Source: Nitrococcus sp. (GTDB lineage: Bacteria > Pseudomonadota > Gammaproteobacteria > Nitrococcales > Nitrococcaceae). From it: a stretch of 7,813 bases of DNA. The notes beneath the pieces were generated by a model. It searched no databases, was not told the DNA's origin, and saw nothing but the letters and a program-made list of their open reading frames with translations. Below, piece by piece: positions 1 through 6,890 of this stretch. How positions within the stretch are numbered: the stretch's first letter is position 1; each line of letters starts with the position of its first letter. The position numbers and the translations under genes were made by a program. Where the stretch lies: the NCBI GenBank assembly GCA_030452365.1, contig JAKDMK010000101.1, forward strand, positions 1 through 7,813, written 5' to 3'.

Positions 1-1
1 C

Positions 2-355
2 CTGCCAGCGGACGATCCTCGGTTCCTAGGAACGGTACAGGCTATCGAACAGAACTTGCGGCACGGAGATCATATCTTTCGCTATGATGGTGCCGATGAT
101 TTCGGCCTGCCGACCACTGCATTCAACATCTGCACGTTCTGGTATATCGATGCACTGCATGCAATAGGCCGACGCGATGAGGCGCGGCAACTGTTTGAAA
201 ACATGCTGACCTATCGTACTCATCTCGGATTGCTCTCCGAGGATCTGGACATCAAGACCGGCGAGTTATGGGGTAACTTTCCCCAGGCCTATAGCATGGT
301 GGGGCTGATCAATTCCGCCCTGCTGTTGAGTAGGGACTGGCAGGAGGCTTTTTGA
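2..355 (+). CDS. Glycoside hydrolase family 15 protein (glucoamylase/trehalase-like), C-terminal fragment
   Basis: The gene is cut by the left edge of the window: the frame is open from base 2 and ends at TGA 353-355, giving the last 117 residues. GH15 enzymes are (alpha/alpha)6-barrel hydrolases that release glucose from alpha-glucans or, in some actinobacteria, from trehalose. The visible part fits the end of the barrel in bacterial GH15 proteins: 'DPRFLGTVQAIE', then 'DGLPTTAFNICTFWYIDAL', then 'GRRDEARQLFENML', then 'GLLSEDLD..TGELWGNFPQAYS' near the terminus. The F/WGNFPQA block is a strong family signature. The stop codon overlaps the start of otsA by 4 bases, so the two are almost certainly co-transcribed and translationally coupled. 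GH15–otsA pairs, often with otsB upstream, are known in proteobacteria, suggesting a role in trehalose or glucan turnover. The exact substrate cannot be told, and the catalytic acid lies outside the window. Confidence 0.88.
   Translation: MPADDPRFLGTVQAIEQNLRHGDHIFRYDGADDFGLPTTAFNICTFWYIDALHAIGRRDEARQLFENMLTYRTHLGLLSEDLDIKTGELWGNFPQAYSMVGLINSALLLSRDWQEAF
342..347 (+). promoter_or_regulatory. Ribosome binding site for otsA (AGGAGG)
   Basis: A full consensus AGGAGG lies inside the last codons of the GH15 gene, 4 nt ahead of the TTG at 352. The short spacer and the 4-base stop/start overlap (TTGA) suggest reinitiation by ribosomes finishing the upstream gene. It supports the TTG start of otsA. 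Confidence 0.7.
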
Positions 356-1761
356 AATCATTGGTAGTCGTCTCAAACCGGCTCCCGGCTCTGCGCGGCA
401 GCCGCCCGCAAGCCGGGGGGCTTGCCGTGGCCCTATTGGGAGCCCTCAACGAGCACACGGCACTGTGGTTCGGCTGGAACGGCAGGATTAGTAAAGAGAC
501 GATCACGCGAGCACGGATGCACAGGTCCCAAGGGGTCGAGCTGGCCTCCATTCCACTCACCCGCGAAGACTTCAATGAGTACTACCTTGGCTACGCTAAC
601 GAGGTACTCTGGCCGGTATTTCATTTCAGCCTGGGTGCAATGGACTATCGGCGCAGCTTTGCCGAAGCCTACTATCGCGTCAATCGACTATTCGCCGACG
701 CCTTGCGGCCGCTACTGAGCGGAGATGAGCTCATTTGGGTGCACGACTATCACCTCATCCCCCTGGGGCGCGAGCTTCGGGATCGAGGCATCCAGCAGCG
801 CCTTGGTTTCTTTTTGCATACCCCTTTTCCTAGCTACGGCCTAGTGCGTGCGGTGCCGGACTATCGCAGGCTGCTGAGCGATCTCTGCGCGTACGATTTA
901 ATCGGCTTCCAGACCACTATCGACATGCGCGCGTTCACGGACTCGGTAATCGAGGCCATCGGCGTGCGGCGCGCGGGAGATGGCCAACTGCGCTTCGGCG
1001 ATCATCTGTTGCGCACCGGGGTCTACCCCGTCGGCATCGATGTGGAGGCGAACGTGGCGACGGCCGACCAAGCCTTGGAGGTTCCGCGGGTCAAGCACCT
1101 GATCGCGGGCCTCGGTAGGCGCGACCTGATCATCGGCGTCGATCGCCTGGATTATTCCAAGGGGTTGCCGCAGCGCTTCCGTGCCTACCAGGCGTTGCTG
1201 GCGGATTATCCCCATCGGCGCAGCCAAACCGTGTTCATGCAGATCGCGAGCCCTTCGCGCACGAGCATCCCCGAATACGATGAGCTGCGCCGGAACCTGG
1301 AAGAGATGGCCGGCCATATTAACGGCGAGCATGGTGATATCGACTGGGTGCCAATCCACTACATGAACCGCACCTTCGACCGGGCCGCAGTGGCCGGCCT
1401 TTATCGAACGGCGCGAGTGGGTCTGGTCACCCCGCTTCGCGACGGCATGAACCTGGTAGCCAAGGAGTTCGTCGCCGCACAAGATCCGCACGACCCAGGC
1501 GTGTTGGTGCTCTCTGAGCTCGCCGGTGCCGCGCGTGAGCTCGACGATGCCCTACAGGTGGCCCCATACGATGTCGATGCGATCGCAGCCGGCATCGATC
1601 AGGCTCTTGCCATGCCGCTTGCCGAGCGCCAGCGACGTCATGTCCGAATGATGGAAGTCATGCGCCACAACGATTTGCATGCCTGGCGGCGGCGGTTCTT
1701 AAATGACCTGGCTGCGCTCGAGGTGGAGCAATTGACGGCGCGGCCTGCAGACCCGACATAG
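352..1761 (+). CDS. otsA: Alpha,alpha-trehalose-phosphate synthase (UDP/GDP-glucose-forming), GT20
   Basis: OtsA transfers glucose from UDP-glucose to glucose-6-phosphate to make trehalose-6-phosphate in the cytosol, the first step of the OtsAB compatible-solute pathway. The 469-residue product is close to the 474 of E. coli OtsA and is collinear with it. The N-terminal Rossmann half has 'VVVSNRLP' (R10), the glycine-rich '[12 protein letters not shown]', 'LWFGWNG', 'WVHDYHLIP' (H131, D132) and 'FFLHTPFPS' (H156). The C-terminal half has '[12 protein letters not shown]' (R265, K270, phosphate and nucleotide-sugar contacts) and '[12 protein letters not shown]' (D364, E372, donor-sugar binding), then '[18 protein letters not shown]'. 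The start is TTG at 352. No ATG can replace it without losing the VSNR motif at residues 7-10, and AGGAGG precedes it. The phosphatase partner otsB is not in the window and may lie upstream of the GH15 gene. Confidence 0.97.
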   Translation: MKSLVVVSNRLPALRGSRPQAGGLAVALLGALNEHTALWFGWNGRISKETITRARMHRSQGVELASIPLTREDFNEYYLGYANEVLWPVFHFSLGAMDYRRSFAEAYYRVNRLFADALRPLLSGDELIWVHDYHLIPLGRELRDRGIQQRLGFFLHTPFPSYGLVRAVPDYRRLLSDLCAYDLIGFQTTIDMRAFTDSVIEAIGVRRAGDGQLRFGDHLLRTGVYPVGIDVEANVATADQALEVPRVKHLIAGLGRRDLIIGVDRLDYSKGLPQRFRAYQALLADYPHRRSQTVFMQIASPSRTSIPEYDELRRNLEEMAGHINGEHGDIDWVPIHYMNRTFDRAAVAGLYRTARVGLVTPLRDGMNLVAKEFVAAQDPHDPGVLVLSELAGAARELDDALQVAPYDVDAIAAGIDQALAMPLAERQRRHVRMMEVMRHNDLHAWRRRFLNDLAALEVEQLTARPADPT

Positions 1762-1799
1762 GGCTTATCGGCTGCGCCACCGCATCTCCGCACATACTA

Positions 1800-2564
1800 G
1801 TGACCGCGTTTACAGAAACTGATGATCTCAAACGGATGCTGTGCATCCTTCCGCAACCCCTGCAATCGGCCGGCACACTTTTGCCCGGCGCCGAGCTGCT
1901 CGAGATCGCCCTCGACCTCGGCCGCCGTCCGCAAGCCCGGCTAACCTACGCTGCCATCGATCTCGCCGATGAACCCGTTACGCGCCTTGATCTCCAGCGG
2001 ATCATCAGTGCCTTGGGTCCATTCACCGCGGACAACCGGGTCGGTATCGAAGGGACCCTGCACCGCGTGGCCGCTATTCGCAACCGCCTCGTGCGCATCT
2101 ATCCGTATGCGATCAGCCGGGATTTGGTGGAGAAGGTGATTCGCGATCTGCGGCTCAACGCGAGGACCGTGCCACGCGCCGAGCAGGCTGACCTCGCGCT
2201 TGCCTTGCGCGCTCGCGCGGCCGATCCGCGGTTGCGCAGGCTGCTTGAAGCCACGTCGATCACCCTGCACCAGGTCAACCGCAATAGCACTGCCCAGATC
2301 CGCCATGCACTGCGGGATCTGTTCAACGTTCTTCTCGGGCTGGAGGAGGAAGCCGTCGATGAGGCCGCGCGCGAGGCCGAGCATGCGGCGCAGCGCGTAT
2401 TGGCCCAAGGCATCGCCGTGGAGCTTGCCCCACGGCCGGCCCCGATTCGCAAAATGCAGCACCGAATCGCCATGCGTCACCGACTGCATGCCCAGAGCAC
2501 TGGCAGCGAACCGCAACGCCATCTCGTGCTGCATCCCGGCACAGAAGGTTCATTCGGAGAGTAA
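1800..2564 (+). CDS. R3H-domain protein of the Ycf45/SpoIIIAA-like family lacking the AAA ATPase core
   Basis: The product is 254 residues from a GTG start. Residues about 8-98 match the N-terminal domain of Ycf45-type ATPases ('LLEIALDLGRRPQAR', 'DEPVTRLDLQRI', 'DNRVGIEGTLHRVAAIRNR'). In full-length members, of roughly 500-600 residues, this is followed by 'GKIVGLTCRVGRAV' and a P-loop ATPase. Here residue 98 runs straight into 'RIYPYAISRDLVEKVIRDL' (from residue 99), which belongs to the domain after the ATPase. The collinear remainder follows ('NRNSTAQIRHALRDLF') and then the R3H single-stranded nucleic-acid-binding domain, with R217-x3-H221 and 'STGSEPQRHLVLHP'. No GxxxxGK[ST] motif exists anywhere in the protein. 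It therefore probably binds nucleic acid without ATP hydrolysis; this is inference. The GTG at 1800 has no clear Shine-Dalgarno sequence. It is preferred because it keeps 'DDLKRMLCILP', a family-like N-terminus; a start further upstream, overlapping otsA, is not excluded. It lies 38 bp after otsA on the same strand. Confidence 0.8.
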   Translation: MTAFTETDDLKRMLCILPQPLQSAGTLLPGAELLEIALDLGRRPQARLTYAAIDLADEPVTRLDLQRIISALGPFTADNRVGIEGTLHRVAAIRNRLVRIYPYAISRDLVEKVIRDLRLNARTVPRAEQADLALALRARAADPRLRRLLEATSITLHQVNRNSTAQIRHALRDLFNVLLGLEEEAVDEAAREAEHAAQRVLAQGIAVELAPRPAPIRKMQHRIAMRHRLHAQSTGSEPQRHLVLHPGTEGSFGE

Positions 2565-2605
2565 GTCGAGAGAAGGCGTTTTTCTGTTTCCCTGTCGCGA
2601 TAGGA

Positions 2606-2634
2606 TGCGCTTAGCCGGTGCGGGGCTAAGCGTA
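2606..2634. terminator. Hairpin between convergent R3H gene and argG, possible bidirectional terminator
   Basis: A perfect 9-bp inverted repeat (cgcttagcc / ggctaagcg at 2608-2616 and 2624-2632) encloses a 7-nt loop. A T·A pair and a G·T wobble extend it outward on the plus strand. It lies 42 bp past the R3H stop and 17 bp past the argG stop. Neither side carries a proper U-tract, so a Rho-independent role is plausible from position but not assured. Confidence 0.45.
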
Positions 2635-2650
2635 GAGACCACCTGCCAAG

Positions 2651-3877
2651 TCAGTTCGAGCGTCTACGCCGGCGCGCGGCAACCATCCGCAAGCGCAAAG
2701 CATTGAGCCGGATAAAGCCACTGGCATCCTTTTGATCGTAGGCACCGGCATCGTCCTCGAAGGTGGAGATGCTCGGATCAAATAAACTATCGGACTCGGA
2801 ACGGCGCCCGATAATCTCCACATTCCCCTTATAGAGCTTGAGCCGGACTACACCATTGACGGGCCTCTGAGTCTCATCGATCAGAGCTTGCAACGCACGC
2901 CGTTCCGGACTCCACCAATAGCCATTGTAGATAAGCTCGGCGTACCGTGGCATCAGCGCATCTTTTAGATGAGCCGATTCGCGGTCCAGCGTGATGGACT
3001 CGATGGCCCGATGCGCTCGCAGCAGAATGGTCCCCCCGGGCGTTTCATAGCAGCCGCGAGATTTCATACCCACGTAACGGTTCTCGACGATGTCGGTTCG
3101 CCCAATGCCATGCTCCCCGCCCAGCGCGTTCAACCGAGCCAGGAGTGTTGCCGGGCTGAGTCGGTCCGAGTCGATCGCGACCGGATCCCCCCGCTCAAAG
3201 GTCAGATCTATCATGAGCGGCCGATCAGGGGCACGCTGCGGTGCGACCGTCCAGCGCCACATGTCCTCCTGCGCCGGTGTCCAGGGGTCCTCCAAGACGC
3301 CGCCCTCATAGGAGATATGCAGCAGGTTCGCATCCATCGAATACGGCGAACCTCCTCCCTCCTTTCGACCCTCGATTGGAATGCCGTGCTCTGCGGCGTA
3401 CGCCAACAACTTCTCGCGCGAGAGCAGATCCCATTCGCGCCATGGCGCGATCACCTTGATATCCGGGTCGAGCCCGTAATAGCCCAGCTCGAAGCGAACC
3501 TGATCGTTTCCTTTACCGGTCGCCCCGTGCGCTACCGCATCGGCACCGGTCTCGTGCGCTATCTGCACTTGACGCTTGGCGATCAGTGGGCGCGCGATCG
3601 AGGTGCCGAGTAGGTACTCTCCTTCGTAGAGGGCATTGGCGCGAAACATTGGAAAGACGAAATCGCGCACGAACTCCTCGCGCAGATCCTCGATATAGAT
3701 CTGCTCGACGCCCAATGCCTTGGCCTTCTCCCGGGCGGGCTCCAACTCCTCGCCCTGACCCAGATCAGCCGTGAAGGTCACCACCTCACAGCCATAGGTC
3801 TGCACCAGCCAATGCAGGATCACAGAGGTGTCCAAGCCGCCTGAGTAGGCGAGCACGACCTTCTTTACGTCGCTCAT
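2651..3877 (-). CDS. argG: Argininosuccinate synthase
   Basis: ArgG joins citrulline and aspartate, with ATP cleaved to AMP and PPi, to give argininosuccinate, the penultimate step of arginine biosynthesis in the cytosol. The 408-residue product has the N-type ATP pyrophosphatase loop 'AYSGGLDTS' at residues 10-18. It also has 'TADLGQGEE', '[14 protein letters not shown]', '[17 protein letters not shown]' and '[22 protein letters not shown]', all family signatures. Its length is that of the shorter, typical ArgG type. ATG 3875-3877 is chosen as the start because the minus strand reads GGATGAG three bases upstream and the sequence [14 protein letters not shown] is family-typical. A TTG 12 bases further upstream would add four residues with no gain. 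The C-terminus carries an arginine-rich tail ([10 protein letters not shown]). The gene diverges from pyrC and converges on the R3H gene. I see no convincing ArgR site. Confidence 0.98.
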   Translation of the reverse strand: MSDVKKVVLAYSGGLDTSVILHWLVQTYGCEVVTFTADLGQGEELEPAREKAKALGVEQIYIEDLREEFVRDFVFPMFRANALYEGEYLLGTSIARPLIAKRQVQIAHETGADAVAHGATGKGNDQVRFELGYYGLDPDIKVIAPWREWDLLSREKLLAYAAEHGIPIEGRKEGGGSPYSMDANLLHISYEGGVLEDPWTPAQEDMWRWTVAPQRAPDRPLMIDLTFERGDPVAIDSDRLSPATLLARLNALGGEHGIGRTDIVENRYVGMKSRGCYETPGGTILLRAHRAIESITLDRESAHLKDALMPRYAELIYNGYWWSPERRALQALIDETQRPVNGVVRLKLYKGNVEIIGRRSESDSLFDPSISTFEDDAGAYDQKDASGFIRLNALRLRMVAARRRRRSN

Positions 3878-3908
3878 AAGCTCATCCAACCGTCAGTAGC
3901 GCCGCTCC

Positions 3909-3937
3909 ATCATCCTGGCTCATCTTGGATAAATCAA
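3909..3937 (-). promoter_or_regulatory. Putative sigma-70 promoter of argG
   Basis: On the minus strand TTGATT (3932-3937) and GATGAT (3909-3914) are separated by 17 bp. Each hexamer matches 4 of 6 consensus bases. The -10 lies 31 bp before the argG ATG. It overlaps the region proposed for the pyrC promoter on the other strand. Confidence 0.33.
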
Positions 3938-3959
3938 GGCAGCGCCGGCGTTCTATAAT
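3931..3959 (+). promoter_or_regulatory. Putative sigma-70 promoter of pyrC
   Basis: A perfect TATAAT sits at 3954-3959, 34 bp before the pyrC ATG. The hexamer 17 bp upstream (AAATCA, 3931-3936) is a poor -35, and TTGGAT at 3925-3930 is too far away (23 bp). The -10 is convincing; the -35 assignment is uncertain. An activator or a weak promoter is possible. Confidence 0.45.
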
Positions 3960-3993
3960 TCATCCCCGCCGCCATCAGGAGAAAAGCCGCGCT

Positions 3994-5031
3994 ATGGCCG
4001 ACGAGATGATCCTGACCCGCCCGGACGACTGGCATTTGCACCTGCGCGACGGTGCGATGCTGGCCGTGACCGTCCCATGCAGCGCCCGCTCGTTCGGCCG
4101 CGCGATTATAATGCCAAACCTGAATCCGCCGATTACCACCGTGCAGCAAGCCTTGGCCTACCGGGCTCGTATCCTGCGACATGTACCAGCGCAGAGTGCC
4201 TTCGAGCCCCTGATGACGCTGTACCTGACGGAAGCGACGAGCGGGCGCGAGATCGAGCGCGCCGGCGCAGCGAGTGCTATCGCCGCAGTCAAGCTCTACC
4301 CCGCCAACGCCACCACGCATTCCGAGGCGGGGGTGAGCGATTGGCGTCGCTGCGACGAGGCCCTCGCCTGCATGCAAGAACAAGGGTTGCCGTTGCTCAT
4401 CCATGGCGAGGCAATCACACCCGGTATCGATATTTTCGATCGCGAAGCGGTTTTCCTCGAGCGGGAATTGGAGCCACTGATCCAGCGTTTTCCACAGCTC
4501 AAAGTCGTACTCGAGCATGTTACGACAGCGGCCGCGGTCGAGTTCGTGCGCCAGGCACCGCCGCGGCTGGCCGCCACGATTACAGCTCATCACCTGCTGC
4601 TTAATCGCAACGATCTTCTGCTGGGCGGCCTGCGCCCGCATCATTACTGTCTACCCATACTCAAGCGGGAGCGCGATCGGCAGGCGCTCCTGGCAGCCGC
4701 CAGCTCGGGCTCGCCGAAGTACTTTCTCGGCACCGATAGCGCCCCGCATGCCCGCTCGAGCAAGGAGAGTGCCTGCGGTTGCGCGGGCATCTATACCGCA
4801 CCGGCGGCACTCGAGCTCTACGCCGAGGCCTTCGAGCAGGCAGGCAGCCTGAACCGCCTGGAGGGATTTGCAAGCCACTTCGGGGCGGACTTCTATGCTC
4901 TGCCGCGCAACACCACCGCGGTTCGGCTGCGCCGTGAATCCTGGTCGCTTCCGGCAAGCTATCGTTATGGACGCGGCGCTATCGTGCCCCTGCGGGCAGC
5001 GAGCCCGCTACAGTGGCGGCTAATCACCTGA
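3994..5031 (+). CDS. pyrC: Dihydroorotase (class II, PyrC type)
   Basis: Dihydroorotase catalyses the reversible ring closure of carbamoyl-aspartate to dihydroorotate, the third step of de novo pyrimidine synthesis, using a binuclear zinc centre. The 345-residue protein carries the complete metal-binding set of the amidohydrolase fold: H14 and H16 in 'DDWHLHLRDG', carboxylated K100 in 'AVKLYPANATTHS', H137 in 'LLIHGE', H175 in 'LEHVTT' and D248 in 'LGTDSAPH'. These align with E. coli H16, H18, K102, H139, H177 and D250 at a constant offset of two, so the alignment has no gaps across the core. The flexible-loop and substrate-binding segments ('MPNLNPPITT', 'HHLLLNRND') are also present. ATG 3994 is chosen because MADEMILTRPDDW is family-like; AGGAG at 3977-3981 lies 12 nt upstream, a rather long spacer. 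An in-frame extension to 3925 is possible but does not resemble PyrC. Confidence 0.97.
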   Translation: MADEMILTRPDDWHLHLRDGAMLAVTVPCSARSFGRAIIMPNLNPPITTVQQALAYRARILRHVPAQSAFEPLMTLYLTEATSGREIERAGAASAIAAVKLYPANATTHSEAGVSDWRRCDEALACMQEQGLPLLIHGEAITPGIDIFDREAVFLERELEPLIQRFPQLKVVLEHVTTAAAVEFVRQAPPRLAATITAHHLLLNRNDLLLGGLRPHHYCLPILKRERDRQALLAAASSGSPKYFLGTDSAPHARSSKESACGCAGIYTAPAALELYAEAFEQAGSLNRLEGFASHFGADFYALPRNTTAVRLRRESWSLPASYRYGRGAIVPLRAASPLQWRLIT

Positions 5032-5045
5032 GCGCACATGTAGAC

Positions 5046-5135
5046 GGGGTCAAATCTAGTATTGATAGGTTAGCTCGCCGTGCTTTGTTGTGGCCACGCT
5101 GGCATCCAGAACCTATCAATACTAGATCTCACCCC
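5046..5135. repeat. Palindromic MITE/REP-like element with 26-bp terminal inverted repeats
   Basis: Two 26-bp arms (5046-5071 and 5110-5135) are inverted copies matching at 24 of 26 positions. The inner 18 bp (atctagtattgataggtt) are perfect, and the outer ends are GGGGT on one side and ACCCC on the other. They flank a 38-nt centre that itself contains the palindrome gtggccac (5090-5097). The unit is 90 bp and could fold into a long stem. It has no coding capacity and no obvious target-site duplication. The ggggtca…tgacccc style of ends recalls short elements mobilised by REP-associated tyrosine (Y1) transposases in gammaproteobacteria; that link is from memory and is inference. It begins 14 bp after the pyrC stop, so its hairpin may also protect or end the pyrC transcript. 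Confidence 0.75.
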
Positions 5136-5311
5136 GCCGCCTCCACGGGAACCGATCGGTGGTTGCGCGCCCTGAACCGGGCGCCTAACATTGCGGAATG
5201 CATCCATCCCATTTGGCGGCGGCAGGGGGTCCGCCACCCGCTGGCGGGTTCAGTTTTGGCCCTCGACTTGGGGATGCGCCCACTCACCGCTTCGCCAGCG
5301 CAGGATAAACT

Positions 5312-5971
5312 GTGGATACCCACAACGAGCAGGATCAATTTGCAGCCTCTGGCATCGCCGGCCGCTTTAGAAGCTTTCTGCCCGTCGTAGTGGATATCGA
5401 AACCGGTGGCCTTAATGCGAGCACCGATGCGGTGCTGCAGCTCGCTGCGGTGATCGTCCGTATGGACGAGGATAACCGAATATTTCCGGCCGGAACCTAC
5501 TCCACACACGTCGAGCCCTTCGACGGTGCCAACATCGACCCCAAGTCCTTGGAGCTCAACCGAATCGACCCGAATCACCCGCTGCGGATGGCCAAGCCTG
5601 AAGCCGAAGCCCTGCAGCACATCTTTCTGCCGATCCGCCGGGAAATCCGCGAAACAGGGTGTACCCGCGCGATCCTGGTCGGTCACAACAGTTGGTTCGA
5701 CCTGTGTTTTCTCAATGCCGCTGTGGCCCGCACAGGAATCCGCCGCAACCCGTTCCACCCGTTCAGTAGCTTCGATACCGCCACGCTCGGTGGTCTCGCC
5801 TTCGGTCAAACAGTGCTCGCACGCGCGGTCAAAGCCTGCGGTTCAAGCTGGGACGGTCGCGAAGCGCACTCAGCCATTTACGACGCCGAGAAGACGGCTG
5901 AGCTCTTCTGCGCCATCGTCAACCGCTGGGACCAGCTCAACGGTTTCCCCGAATACACGGCGTTGGTCTAA
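5312..5971 (+). CDS. rnt: Ribonuclease T (3'-5' exoribonuclease, DEDDh family)
   Basis: RNase T trims the 3' ends of tRNA, 5S and 23S rRNA and removes the terminal A of tRNA, acting as a homodimer with two Mg2+ ions. The 219-residue product compares with 215 in E. coli and aligns at a constant offset of five. Exo I is 'VDIETGG' (D28, E30), Exo II is 'VGHNSWFD' (D130) and Exo III is 'HSAIYDAEKTAELFC' (H186, D191), so the full DEDDh set is present. 'NPFHPFSSFDTATLGGLAFGQTV' is diagnostic of RNase T. The start is GTG 5312, preceded by AGGA six bases upstream. Oddity: of the residues described as contacting substrate bases in E. coli (F29, E73, F77, F124, F146), only the last two are kept (F129, F151). 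The others are L34, K78 and L82. The order pyrC–rnt recalls Pseudomonas. A 176-bp leader after the palindromic element shows no strong promoter. Confidence 0.96.
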   Translation: MDTHNEQDQFAASGIAGRFRSFLPVVVDIETGGLNASTDAVLQLAAVIVRMDEDNRIFPAGTYSTHVEPFDGANIDPKSLELNRIDPNHPLRMAKPEAEALQHIFLPIRREIRETGCTRAILVGHNSWFDLCFLNAAVARTGIRRNPFHPFSSFDTATLGGLAFGQTVLARAVKACGSSWDGREAHSAIYDAEKTAELFCAIVNRWDQLNGFPEYTALV

Positions 5972-6186
5972 CGGCTTCATTTGAGCGCCTGCCCATGGGC
6001 TGGGCGGAACAAGTCGCGGCCGCAACCCAGAACCTGCAGCGAATCTCAAGAGCTGGCCGGCATCGCATGCGCAGCGAAAGCATCCACGGGCGTTGCTGGT
6101 CAAGGCGCGAATGTAGATAACTAACACCTACCGCCGCATCGGCCGATATAGTTACTACCAAGCGCATGCGCAGAGGGGGCGCAGCA

Positions 6187-6801
6187 ATGAGATCACGCTA
6201 TCCTATTGTTTTGGCCTTTTGTCTACTGATGGGCTGCACCAGCTATCAAGTCGTGCGGATACCCGTAAGGGATGCGGGGCTCTATCCGGTTTCTCAGACG
6301 CTTGATGCAATCAGCGTGGGTATTGACCCCATCAAGGACGGTCGACGCTCTGCTCGCTATTTCGGGATCGATCTGCTCGATCAAGGCATTTTGCCGGTGG
6401 TGATCACCGTATCTAATCACGGCAGGTCGCGCGCCGCGGTAAACCCCGGCAATATTCTGCTGCGGCGGGGTAACAGTGTCGTCGACCCGCTACCGATCGA
6501 GCACATCATCAGCAAAGCGACCGTTTGGCGCATGAGCGAGGAAACCGCAACGCAGATCAACCAGTATCTGCGCAACTTGGCCTTTCAGGATCGGGTGTTG
6601 ATGGCCGGCGATACCTACCAGGGTGTGCTTTTCTTCCCGGTGAGACAGGAAAGCGACACGGCGGCAAACGGATTTACCGTTCTAGATGTGTTTTCGGGCA
6701 ACCTGATGAAGCTGACGGTTGTTGTGACCGATCTGGGCGAGAGCAAACGCTACCGTTTTGGACCGTTTAGCGTAGAGCAACCCTATTTCTGGCCGGGCTA
6801 A
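6187..6801 (+). CDS. Uncharacterised lipoprotein
   Basis: The 204-residue product begins MRSRYPIVLAFCLLMGC, a short basic n-region, a hydrophobic core and a lipobox-like LMGC with the lipidated cysteine at C17. It is therefore a predicted type II signal peptide protein exported and anchored in the cell envelope. The +2 residue is Thr, so outer-membrane sorting by Lol is plausible. The mature part alternates short hydrophobic stretches with turns ('GILPVVITVSNHGRSRAAVNPGNILLRR', 'GDTYQGVLFFPV', 'LMKLTVVVTDL'), which looks like a beta-sandwich. I do not recognise a named family. ATG 6187 is preferred over ATG 6166 because AGAGGGGG at 6172-6179 gives it a Shine-Dalgarno sequence and the signal peptide is then of normal length. 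It follows rnt after a 215-bp gap, so it probably has its own promoter, and it is followed by a hairpin. Confidence 0.85.
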   Translation: MRSRYPIVLAFCLLMGCTSYQVVRIPVRDAGLYPVSQTLDAISVGIDPIKDGRRSARYFGIDLLDQGILPVVITVSNHGRSRAAVNPGNILLRRGNSVVDPLPIEHIISKATVWRMSEETATQINQYLRNLAFQDRVLMAGDTYQGVLFFPVRQESDTAANGFTVLDVFSGNLMKLTVVVTDLGESKRYRFGPFSVEQPYFWPG

Positions 6802-6824
6802 GCGGGCCACTAAGCGCTACAGGA

Positions 6825-6850
6825 CAGGGGCGCGTTGCGCCCCTGCATTT
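6825..6850 (+). terminator. Rho-independent terminator after the lipoprotein gene
   Basis: A perfect 9-bp GC-rich stem (caggggcgc / gcgcccctg, 6825-6833 and 6837-6845) with a 3-nt loop lies 23 bp past the stop and is followed by CATTTG. The U-tract is short. The position between convergent genes suggests it could also serve grxD, although the minus-strand side has no U-run. Confidence 0.6.
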
Positions 6851-6890
6851 GATCCGCGTGCTCTTGGAATGCGCTGTGCGGCGCCTAGAA

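Noticed and set aside
898..1491. 197-codon minus-strand ORF inside otsA
   Set aside because: Shadow of the otsA reading frame with no domain.
1941..2534. 197-codon minus-strand ORF opposite the R3H gene
   Set aside because: It shows no recognisable domain and lies antisense to a plus-strand frame with clear Ycf45/R3H family blocks. High GC makes such shadow ORFs common.
2969..3613. 214-codon plus-strand ORF opposite argG
   Set aside because: Antisense shadow of argG with no recognisable motif.
5167..5184. GCGCCC…GGGCGC hairpin with a 6-nt loop after the palindromic element
   Set aside because: A 6-bp GC stem without a U-tract is expected by chance in sequence of this composition.
5236..5257. 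Small hairpin acccg-ctgg-cgggt followed by TCAGTTTT upstream of rnt
   Set aside because: The stem is only 5 bp and the T-run is interrupted. It is too weak to call a terminator and lies 55 bp before the rnt start.
5013..5390. 125-codon plus-strand ORF running through the palindromic element
   Set aside because: It starts inside pyrC, reads through a palindromic repeat and ends inside rnt in the wrong frame. No ribosome site or domain.
5129..5809. 226-codon minus-strand ORF across the pyrC–rnt gap and rnt
   Set aside because: It is antisense to RNase T, whose catalytic motifs are unmistakable, and the translation resembles no family.
5983..6006. Imperfect inverted repeat around GCCCATGGGC after rnt
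   Set aside because: The loop would be only 2 nt, the outer stem is mismatched and there is no T-run. It is not a convincing terminator.
6093..6152. Possible promoter hexamers (TTGCTG, TAGATA, TATAGT) ahead of the lipoprotein gene
   Set aside because: No pair has both acceptable hexamers and 16-18 bp spacing, so no specific promoter can be placed although one is expected here.
6064..6173. 11-bp direct repeat CGCATGCGCAG at 6064-6074 and 6163-6173
   Set aside because: Only two copies 99 bp apart, built around the self-complementary GCATGC/TGCGCA core. This is likely coincidence in GC-rich DNA, and the second copy simply includes the ATG at 6166.
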